From CAYMEV01 sp964431655 [NCBI: uncultured bacterium] (GTDB taxonomy: Bacteria; CAYMEV01): a stretch of 5,069 nucleotides of DNA. Shown here piece after piece: positions 1 through 5,069 of this stretch. The notes beneath the pieces are model-generated. The model saw only the letters and a list, made by a program, of their open reading frames with translations, was not told where the DNA came from and ran no database searches. How positions within the stretch are numbered: the first letter of the stretch is position 1; each line of letters opens with the position of its first letter. The stretch lies in NCBI GenBank assembly GCA_964431655.1, contig CAYSKJ010000199.1:1-5069 (forward strand). Reading direction: 5' to 3'. A program made the position numbers and the translations under genes.

Positions 1-128
1 CTGAATTTATCAATTCCAAGAGATATAAGCATTATTCCGGGAAAGACAGGATTATTAGGAAAATGTCCGTCAAAAAACCATAGGTCATCGGGGACATAAT
101 AATCAAATTCAACGGTTTTAGGAAACAT
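1..128 (-). CDS. FabZ/ApeI-like hotdog-fold dehydratase, N-terminal fragment
   Basis: Translating the minus strand from the ATG at 128-126 gives 42 open codons running off the left edge. The fragment contains DGHFPNNPVFPGIML (residues 20-34), which matches the active-site segment of hotdog-fold 3-hydroxyacyl-ACP dehydratases (FabZ consensus GHFPxxPxxPG). His22 aligns with the catalytic histidine. Family knowledge: FabZ dehydrates 3-hydroxyacyl-ACP in fatty acid synthesis, and fabZ follows lpxD in many genomes, so position supports the family call. Two oddities are visible. Only 21 residues precede the histidine, whereas typical FabZ has about 45-55, so the start is more like short ApeI-type hotdog proteins. 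The residue where FabZ carries its catalytic Glu, 14 after the His, is Ser36. The start ATG shares its first base with the lpxD TAA (TAATG). No ATG, GTG or TTG lies in frame over the roughly 30 codons just upstream. The family call is good; true FabZ activity is doubtful, so no symbol is given. Confidence 0.75.
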   Translation of the reverse strand, partial: MFPKTVEFDYYVPDDLWFFDGHFPNNPVFPGIMLISLGIDKF

Positions 129-1165
129 TATTCCTTGATTCCCAGCCTCTTTTTTATTTTCTTTATATCTGTATATATTTGGTAAAGTTTTTTCATCGCT
201 GACATATTCCGCAGAAAATCCCCCAGAGCCATAAGGGGAAAACCGGCGTATTCGCCTGGTTTTTTTATGGAAGCAATAACAGCACTTCTGGCCCCTATCC
301 TCGTACCGGAAGGGACAGCCAGATGTCCGGCAATACCGGCCTGTCCGCCGATCACTACATTATCACCCAGGATGACACTGCCGCTTATACCCACCTGGGA
401 AACTATAAGGCAGTTTCGGCCTATACAGACATTATGGGCTATCTGGACCAGGTTGTCAATCTTTGTCCCTCTGCCGATAACTGTATCTCCCATTGTTCCA
501 CGGTCAACCGAGACATTTGACCCTATCTCAACATAATCCTCGATTATGACATTGCCGATCTGGGGAATTTTTCTGTGTATGCCTTTTTTGTCAGTGAAGT
601 ATCCATATCCATCCCCGCCTATTACAGTATTGGCATGTATGGTGACATTATTGCCTATTCTGCATCCATGAAGAATTTTCACTCCCGTGCAGATGACTGT
701 ATTATTTCCTATGATAACATCAGGTCCGATTGTGCATTGGGAACCTATTAGGCATTCTTCCCCGATGCAGGATCTGTCCTTAATTACAGCAAAAGCTTCT
801 ATTCCTGTCCCTTTCCCAATATCAGCTGTCGGTGATATAGAGGCATTTTTATCAATACCTGTCAAGGCTGGTCTGCGTTCAAAAAGGGACAGAAGTTCGG
901 GAAGCAGGGAATGGGGATTACTGTGAATTATGAAGGGTGTTCCCTTTATATAGCCTTCATACCCGGATTTTACAATTATAAGTGCGGGTTTTACAAAATC
1001 AAGGCATTGCCTGTAGCTGAGATCATCAAATATTGCCAGGTCATTTTCCCCGGCTTTGTCAAGGGGTTTAATCCCTGTTATACGGATATCATCATATTTT
1101 TCGGAATAAACCCCTCCGGTGATATCAATTATTTTTTTGATGTCGTAATAATTATTATTGTGCAT
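128..1165 (-). CDS. lpxD: UDP-3-O-(3-hydroxyacyl)glucosamine N-acyltransferase LpxD
   Basis: This 345-residue protein is the usual LpxD length (E. coli about 341). LpxD transfers a 3-hydroxyacyl chain from acyl-ACP to the 2-amino group of UDP-3-O-acylglucosamine, the third step of the Raetz lipid A pathway, in the cytosol as a trimer. Visible domains are an N-terminal uridine-binding domain (about residues 1-100), a left-handed beta helix of hexapeptide repeats (about 105-310, e.g. [13 protein letters not shown]), and a charged C-terminal helix (about 315-345). Family signatures are GDGYGY (184-189), [16 protein letters not shown] (200-215), [11 protein letters not shown] (221-231) and DNLVQIAHN (237-245); His244 corresponds to the E. 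coli catalytic His239. LpxA is excluded by the N-terminal domain and by these motifs. The ATG at 1165 overlaps the skp end by 11 bases, has AAAAGG four bases upstream, and gives the full-length N-domain. The stop overlaps the next start. Confidence 0.97.
   Translation of the reverse strand: MHNNNYYDIKKIIDITGGVYSEKYDDIRITGIKPLDKAGENDLAIFDDLSYRQCLDFVKPALIIVKSGYEGYIKGTPFIIHSNPHSLLPELLSLFERRPALTGIDKNASISPTADIGKGTGIEAFAVIKDRSCIGEECLIGSQCTIGPDVIIGNNTVICTGVKILHGCRIGNNVTIHANTVIGGDGYGYFTDKKGIHRKIPQIGNVIIEDYVEIGSNVSVDRGTMGDTVIGRGTKIDNLVQIAHNVCIGRNCLIVSQVGISGSVILGDNVVIGGQAGIAGHLAVPSGTRIGARSAVIASIKKPGEYAGFPLMALGDFLRNMSAMKKLYQIYTDIKKIKKRLGIKE
132..136 (-). promoter_or_regulatory. Shine-Dalgarno-like site and TAATG start/stop overlap for the hotdog gene
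   Basis: AAGGA on the minus strand lies inside the last codons of lpxD, three bases before the ATG at 128-126. The lpxD TAA (130-128) and this ATG overlap by one base as TAATG. The spacing is shorter than the usual 5-9 bases. Together with the overlap this suggests that ribosomes finishing lpxD reinitiate on the next gene (translational coupling), which is an inference. Confidence 0.55.
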
Positions 1166-1679
1166 TCAGCCTTTTAATTATTTCATCGGTAATATCTATC
1201 TCTGCACTGAAATATAATGCCACAGCCTCATTGAGTATTATGGTATAGCCCTGTTCTTTCCCCAGGTTGTCCAGTATTTTTTCAATCCTGACTGTAATGG
1301 TCTGAAGGACTGTATCCTGTCGCGACCTAAGCTCATTTTCATAATCCTCAACCTTTCTTCTCAGTGTGGTCTGCTTTTTTAACAGTTCATCTTCCTTGTT
1401 TCTCTTTGCTTCGGTACTCAAAAGGCTTGACTGTGTTTCCAGGCTGTTTTTGAGCGATTCAATCTCAGCATTCAGTGAATCAAGTTCCTTTTTTCTCTCC
1501 ATTCTGAGGGCCTCAAGCTCATTTATTATGGATTTGCCGATTTTGCTTTCCTCCAGTATCCTCTGAGTGTTTATGACACCTATTTTTACAACATCACCTT
1601 CTCTTGACTGAGCCAAAAGGCCTTGGGTCAGGACAGGTACCATAAAAATAAGAATTGCCAGAACATAGATTCGCTTCAT
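1155..1679 (-). CDS. skp: Skp/OmpH-family periplasmic chaperone
   Basis: The 174-residue product fits the Skp/OmpH family (about 160-180 residues). Family role: a trimeric, tentacle-shaped holdase that captures unfolded outer-membrane proteins emerging from Sec and passes them toward BamA. Residues 1-23 form a signal peptide (Lys-Arg start, hydrophobic core, likely cleavage after Ala in GLLAQ). After it comes the family opening strand [13 protein letters not shown] (30-42), a long Glu/Lys/Arg/Leu-rich coiled coil (about 45-138), and a closing segment [20 protein letters not shown] (145-164) ending in a helix EIIKRLN, which is the usual Skp head-tentacle-head order. Sequence identity in this family is low, so the call rests on architecture, these two end motifs and the position between bamA and lpxD. 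The start is backed by AAAGGAG ten bases upstream. Substrates cannot be read from the sequence. Confidence 0.93.
   Translation of the reverse strand: MKRIYVLAILIFMVPVLTQGLLAQSREGDVVKIGVINTQRILEESKIGKSIINELEALRMERKKELDSLNAEIESLKNSLETQSSLLSTEAKRNKEDELLKKQTTLRRKVEDYENELRSRQDTVLQTITVRIEKILDNLGKEQGYTIILNEAVALYFSAEIDITDEIIKRLNAQ
1170..1175 (-). promoter_or_regulatory. lpxD Shine-Dalgarno site inside the skp 3' end
   Basis: AAAAGG on the minus strand spans the Lys-Arg codons near the skp C-terminus, with four bases (CTGA) before the lpxD ATG. The skp stop (1157-1155) lies downstream of that ATG, so skp and lpxD share 11 bases in different frames. This supports the chosen lpxD start and suggests coupled translation of the two genes (inference). 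Confidence 0.6.
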
Positions 1680-1689
1680 TTAAATTTGT

Positions 1690-1696
1690 CTCCTTT
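1690..1696 (-). promoter_or_regulatory. skp ribosome binding site in the bamA-skp gap
   Basis: AAAGGAG on the minus strand lies ten bases before the skp ATG (1679-1677), inside the 28-base AT-rich gap (1680-1707) after the bamA TAA. It is the clearest Shine-Dalgarno sequence in the window apart from that of bamA. I see no hairpin with a T-run in the gap that would act as a terminator, and no convincing -35/-10 pair, so skp is probably read from the bamA transcript. Confidence 0.7.
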
Positions 1697-1707
1697 GTTT
1701 TAATATA

Positions 1708-4038
1708 TTAAAAAGTAGTTCCAAACCCGAAAATAAAATCCTTATCATCTTCATCCTCCAGGGGATTAAGGTTCCAGGCATAGATAAACCTTATGGGAAG
1801 ATAAATAGCCGGGATGGTTATCCTAAGTTCAATTCCTGCGCTGTCCCTGAGGTCATTCAGCTGGTAGCCATGAGATTCATCCCATACATTCCCGACATCA
1901 TAGAAAAAAACAACCCATAGAATCTCATTGAAAGGAATAGTAATCTCTGCATTAAAAAGCAGGCTCTTATTACCGCCTATTACAACCCCCTTCTCATTCT
2001 TCGGCCCTATGGAACGGGAACGGAAACCCCTCATGGAATAGTCTCCGCCGAGATAAAGCTTTTTGGTAGTTGGAAGAAAACTGCCTCCATAAGGCTTGAT
2101 ATAGCTTATTCTACCATGCAGGCCGATAAAAACGGGATCAAAAAGAGGCAGATAATAAACACTGTCATATGTAAGGCTGTAATATTTATTATCCCCGCCC
2201 AGAATCCCGCCTGCAAGGCCTGCATATATCGCATTCCTGCTGCCCTTGCTGGCATTTATCTGAGCATTTCTCCTGTCATTCACCAGGCTCAGCATGATCT
2301 GGGAGGTGTTCCTTTTGCCTATCCATAGCCCGAAAAACTCAGTGTTTTCTTCAGGCGGCTCAGGCTCTTTTTCATCATCGTCATAGAAATATCGCATATT
2401 GATATCAGTTATTCTGCTCCTGTCAAATAAATAGGTAAGGTAAAGATTGGTCCACCGGTATATTGTTTTTCCAAAACCTATGCTTGACCCTTTTGTAAGA
2501 TTTTTATAGGCGGTATATTCAATTTTTCTTCTAAAGGCTTCAAATTCTGAGTAAAGGGGATAATCATAGAACCAGGGGTCAGTAAGCTTAAAGGAATAGG
2601 TCCTGGTCCTTTCTCCCGTTGACATGCTTACACCGACATCAAGGCCTGTGCCAAGCAGGTTTTTGGTCATATATCCTCCGTGAAAATAAAGCTTGTCTGA
2701 TGTTGAATACCCTCCTCCGAATTCTATCTGGTTTTTACCCTGCTCTTTTACCTTGATCTCCAGATCTACCTTGTTTTCTTCCCCTTCAACGTCAATAACC
2801 TCAGGTTCAACCTCTGAAAAGTAACCCAGGTAATGGAGTTTTTTTAGACCGTCAACAAAAGGGTCAATACTGAAAAGGTCGCCTTCTCTGAGAAAATATT
2901 CCCGCCTTATAACCTTATCTTTAGTCACATCATTCCCTACAAAGGTTATCCTTCTTAAAAATATCTGCTCACCCTCTGATATCTCGAAGGTAATATCTAC
3001 AAGGCGGTTTTGATCATCAATATCCATGTCAGGATATACCCGGACATATATGTACCCCCGGTTCTGGTAGTATTTCTGAATATCTTCAATGGTTGAATCC
3101 AGGAGGGATCCGTTGTATACCATCCTCTCCTCTATCTTTATAAGGGGCTGCAGGGACTCGGCCTTTATTTTATCCGTACCTTTGATCTCTATATTATTAA
3201 TATTATATTTTTTGCCTTCTTCAATATGATAGGCCAGAATTACTCTTCTTTTTTTCCCGACCTTAACAATCTCCACCACCGGTTCCTTGACATTCACCCT
3301 GAGGAAGCCCCTGTCGTGATAAGCCTTCCGTATCTTTTCCACATCTTCTCTGGTACTCTCAATCTTATAAACATCCTTCCCGGTAAGCCAGGTAAACAGG
3401 AGATAGCTTCTTTTCCAGCTTTTCAGCCTCCATTTAAGCTTGCCCGATGATATACTGCGGTTCCCGACAAATTTTATATCGGAAATCCGCAGTTTTTCTC
3501 CCTCATCAATCATAAAGGTAAGATCAAGCCTGTTATTTTCCCTGTAATCTTCTTTTACACTTATCTCGGCAAAGCTGTAACCCTCTTCAATATAAAGCTC
3601 CTTGATTGCCTTAATGCTTTTCGCAATTTTCTGCCTGCTGAACATGGAGAATTCATTCTGTTCAATCTTCTCTCTTATTTCTTTCTCCATGAGTTTGCTG
3701 TTGCCCGCAATGGATATGGATGTAACCGTAGGTTTCTCAACAACCCTGAAAATTAGATCGACATTGCCTGAATCGCTCAAATTCGCCTGAACCTGGATAT
3801 CTTCAAAGAGCTCCTCTTCAAAGAGCTTTTTTACATCCTGGGAAAGCTGTTCATAGGAAAAACGGCTTCCCACGCTTGTGCTTATCTTGAACGTGAACAG
3901 CGACGGCTCAAAACTCTTTATGCCTTCAAAGCTTATGGAATTTATAATTTTGCCTTCATATTCTGAATCCATTCCGGAAAAAGAAATGGAGATTAAGATT
4001 ATCAGTCCCATGAAAATATAAATTTGTTTTTTTTGCAT
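1708..4038 (-). CDS. bamA: Outer-membrane protein assembly factor BamA (Omp85)
   Basis: This 776-residue protein has the length and layout of BamA, the essential outer-membrane barrel that folds and inserts other beta-barrel proteins. Residues 1 to about 22 are a signal peptide. Five POTRA domains follow, at about 29-102, 104-178, 183-275, 278-356 and 358-432, each opening with an 'I.F.GN/GT'-like strand (SISFEGI, SISIAGN, DIKFVGN, NIEIKGT, RITFVGN). POTRA3 holds a Trp/Leu-rich insertion (208-222) resembling that of E. coli POTRA3. The barrel runs from about 435 to 776 and shows FKLTDPWFYD (483-492), the conserved loop-6 motif as MRGF (669-672; often VRGF or IRGF), FYDVGNVWD (712-720) and a terminal Phe (GFGTTF), the BamA-recognised beta-signal. 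TamA is unlikely because there are five POTRAs, not three. A strongly acidic, proline-containing stretch at 553-565 probably lies in a surface loop. The ATG at 4038 is chosen because it gives the signal peptide and follows GGGAGG; the frame closes 15 bases upstream at the clpC stop. Confidence 0.97.
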   Translation of the reverse strand: MQKKQIYIFMGLIILISISFSGMDSEYEGKIINSISFEGIKSFEPSLFTFKISTSVGSRFSYEQLSQDVKKLFEEELFEDIQVQANLSDSGNVDLIFRVVEKPTVTSISIAGNSKLMEKEIREKIEQNEFSMFSRQKIAKSIKAIKELYIEEGYSFAEISVKEDYRENNRLDLTFMIDEGEKLRISDIKFVGNRSISSGKLKWRLKSWKRSYLLFTWLTGKDVYKIESTREDVEKIRKAYHDRGFLRVNVKEPVVEIVKVGKKRRVILAYHIEEGKKYNINNIEIKGTDKIKAESLQPLIKIEERMVYNGSLLDSTIEDIQKYYQNRGYIYVRVYPDMDIDDQNRLVDITFEISEGEQIFLRRITFVGNDVTKDKVIRREYFLREGDLFSIDPFVDGLKKLHYLGYFSEVEPEVIDVEGEENKVDLEIKVKEQGKNQIEFGGGYSTSDKLYFHGGYMTKNLLGTGLDVGVSMSTGERTRTYSFKLTDPWFYDYPLYSEFEAFRRKIEYTAYKNLTKGSSIGFGKTIYRWTNLYLTYLFDRSRITDINMRYFYDDDEKEPEPPEENTEFFGLWIGKRNTSQIMLSLVNDRRNAQINASKGSRNAIYAGLAGGILGGDNKYYSLTYDSVYYLPLFDPVFIGLHGRISYIKPYGGSFLPTTKKLYLGGDYSMRGFRSRSIGPKNEKGVVIGGNKSLLFNAEITIPFNEILWVVFFYDVGNVWDESHGYQLNDLRDSAGIELRITIPAIYLPIRFIYAWNLNPLEDEDDKDFIFGFGTTF

Positions 4039-4040
4039 AG

Positions 4041-4046
4041 CCTCCC
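4041..4046 (-). promoter_or_regulatory. bamA ribosome binding site with short spacing
   Basis: GGGAGG on the minus strand is a strong Shine-Dalgarno match, but only two bases (CT) separate it from the bamA ATG, against the usual 5-9. No alternative in-frame start lies between the upstream clpC TGA and this ATG, and the next Met (residue 10) would remove the signal-peptide N-region. The annotated start therefore stands, possibly at reduced efficiency or coupled to the end of clpC translation (inference). Confidence 0.65.
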
Positions 4047-4053
4047 AATCCTG

Positions 4054-5069
4054 TCAGGTTAATATTGATGTTTCAACAAGTTTATCAACATCCTGGTGCT
4101 CTATATTAAAATTCAGTCTGTCATCTATGGCTGTGATTACAACCTCATCCCCGCTTTTTAGCTCTTTTTTTAGAAACATTGTTGCAAGCCTGTCCTCAAT
4201 CTCCTTCTGGATAATTCTTCTAAGGGGCCTGGCTCCGTAGCTGCTGCTGAATCCTTTGCTGGAGAACCACATTTTTGCTTCTTCGCTTATCCTGATGGAA
4301 ATGTTCATGCTTTTGAGATTGTCATTTATGTAATTCTGCTGTATATCAAGTATCTTGATGATATGGTCAAGGGTCAGGGGATGAAATACAATGATATCGT
4401 CCAGGCGGTTAATAAATTCAGGATTGAAACTGTTCTTTACTTCCGCCATGACCATATTCTCAATTTCCTTGAAATTGAGTTTTTCTCCCTGCCCCTTTGC
4501 AAATCCAAGGGGTACGCTTTTTGATATCTTGCTGGCTCCTATATTGGAAGTAAGAATGATAATCGTATTCCTGAAGCTTACCTTGTTGCCAATACTGTCT
4601 GTAAGTTCACCTTCCTCAAATATCTGGAGGAGTATATTAAAGACATCTGGATGAGCTTTTTCAATCTCATCAAGAAGTATTACTGAATAGGGCTTTCTCT
4701 TGACCTTATTGGTCAGCTGACCTCCATCTTCATATCCGACATAACCCGGCGGAGATCCTATCAGCCTGGATACTGAAAATTTTTCCATATACTCAGACAT
4801 ATCTATCCTTAACAGTGCATCCTTGCTGCCAAACAGAAATTCTGCCAGGACCTTTGCAAGCTCTGTTTTACCTACTCCTGTAGGCCCGAGAAACATAAAG
4901 CTGCCTATGGGTCTTTTACCGTAGTTTATACCGCTTCGGGATCTTCTGACTGTATCGGAAACTCTTTTTACAGCGATATCCTGGCCCACTACATACTTAT
5001 GAATCTCAGATTCCATGTTCAGGAGCTTGTCAACCTCGGACTCCTCAATCTTGTATACAGGTATGCCGG
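4054..5069 (-). CDS. clpC: ClpC-type AAA+ unfoldase, C-terminal half (5' end outside window)
   Basis: The frame stays open through the right edge, so this is the C-terminal 338 or so residues of a protein that is usually about 800-850. The apparent Met at 5016 is internal: upstream codons read GIPVYKIEESEVDKLL, the linker that precedes the second ATPase domain in ClpB/ClpC proteins. Counting from that Met, D2 carries Walker A GPTGVGKT (44-51), pore loop GYVGY (91-95), Walker B LLDE (114-117), sensor 1 TSN (166-168), arginine finger R204 and sensor 2 in GARPLRR (261-267). LGF at 170-172 sits where ClpC and ClpA carry the loop that docks on ClpP; ClpB lacks it. With the match to ClpC wording (RIDMSEYMEKF, PEFINRLDDIIVF) this favours ClpC, a cytosolic unfoldase feeding ClpP protease, over the disaggregase ClpB. 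Its N-domain, D1 and M-domain lie outside the window, so adaptor use cannot be judged. It ends 15 bases before bamA on the same strand. Confidence 0.9.
   Translation of the reverse strand, partial: GIPVYKIEESEVDKLLNMESEIHKYVVGQDIAVKRVSDTVRRSRSGINYGKRPIGSFMFLGPTGVGKTELAKVLAEFLFGSKDALLRIDMSEYMEKFSVSRLIGSPPGYVGYEDGGQLTNKVKRKPYSVILLDEIEKAHPDVFNILLQIFEEGELTDSIGNKVSFRNTIIILTSNIGASKISKSVPLGFAKGQGEKLNFKEIENMVMAEVKNSFNPEFINRLDDIIVFHPLTLDHIIKILDIQQNYINDNLKSMNISIRISEEAKMWFSSKGFSSSYGARPLRRIIQKEIEDRLATMFLKKELKSGDEVVITAIDDRLNFNIEHQDVDKLVETSILT

Noticed and set aside
267-1177. Several plus-strand open frames of 65-89 codons opposite lpxD
   Set aside because: They lie wholly or almost wholly inside the strongly supported lpxD gene on the other strand, have no recognisable domain, and overlap one another in different frames; they are antisense shadows.
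1366-1566. Plus-strand frame rich in Ser, Leu and Phe opposite skp
   Set aside because: Its composition is the reverse complement of the Glu/Lys-rich coiled-coil codons of skp; it only mimics a hydrophobic protein.
1680-1707. Possible terminator or internal promoter in the bamA-skp gap
   Set aside because: The gap has no stem-loop followed by a T-run and no convincing -35/-10 pair; it holds only the skp ribosome binding site and AT-rich sequence.
3186-3215. AT-rich near-palindrome (ATTATTAATATTAT-like) inside bamA
   Set aside because: It encodes the YNINNIEI strand of POTRA4 with AT-rich Asn and Ile codons; no regulatory context.
2116-3790. Plus-strand frames of 62-74 codons opposite bamA
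   Set aside because: They have no motif and lie inside a complete, well-conserved bamA gene.
4391-4654. Plus-strand frame of 87 codons opposite clpC
   Set aside because: It lies opposite the conserved D2 core of clpC and shows no family resemblance.
5014-5016. ATG at 5016 as the true start of a short 320-residue Clp protein
   Set aside because: The frame continues open to the right edge and its upstream codons encode the conserved GIPV linker of ClpB/ClpC, so the Met is internal.
4054-5069. Assignment of the Clp gene as clpB
   Set aside because: The LGF tripeptide at the ClpP-docking position and closer agreement with ClpC wording in the D2 domain favour ClpC; the missing N-terminal half would settle it.

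Overview
The window reads as one tightly packed minus-strand gene run from a diderm bacterium that makes lipopolysaccharide. In transcription order (high to low coordinates) it holds the C-terminal half of a ClpC-type AAA+ unfoldase (cut by the right edge), bamA (outer-membrane protein assembly), skp/ompH (periplasmic chaperone), lpxD (lipid A acyltransferase), and the first 42 codons of a hotdog-fold FabZ/ApeI-like protein (cut by the left edge). Coding covers nearly everything. The only gaps are 15 bp between clpC and bamA and 28 bp between bamA and skp, while skp/lpxD and lpxD/hotdog gene overlap. I see no plus-strand gene, RNA gene, mobile element, CRISPR array, terminator or recognisable promoter.

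The block bamA-skp-lpxD followed by a FabZ-like gene is a conserved outer-membrane biogenesis cluster (E. coli has rseP-bamA-skp-lpxD-fabZ-lpxA-lpxB; Chlamydia keeps omp85-ompH-lpxD). BamA inserts beta-barrel proteins, Skp carries unfolded barrels across the periplasm, LpxD adds the second 3-hydroxyacyl chain to the UDP-glucosamine lipid A precursor, and FabZ-type enzymes work on the 3-hydroxyacyl-ACP pool that LpxD draws on. What differs from the proteobacterial arrangement is the neighbour upstream: a ClpC ATPase rather than the RseP protease.

Organism: base composition is roughly 40% GC on a few lines counted by eye. ClpC (not ClpA) in a lipid A producer argues against a gammaproteobacterium and fits groups such as Spirochaetota or other non-proteobacterial diderms, but the window has no taxon-specific marker and this is a weak inference.

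The region is mostly ordinary conserved core. The items most worth a second look are the unlisted hotdog gene at the left edge, which has a very short N-terminus and a serine where FabZ carries its catalytic acid, the clpC-bamA linkage, and the chain of overlapping or very closely spaced translation starts. I found no evidence of a wholly new system.
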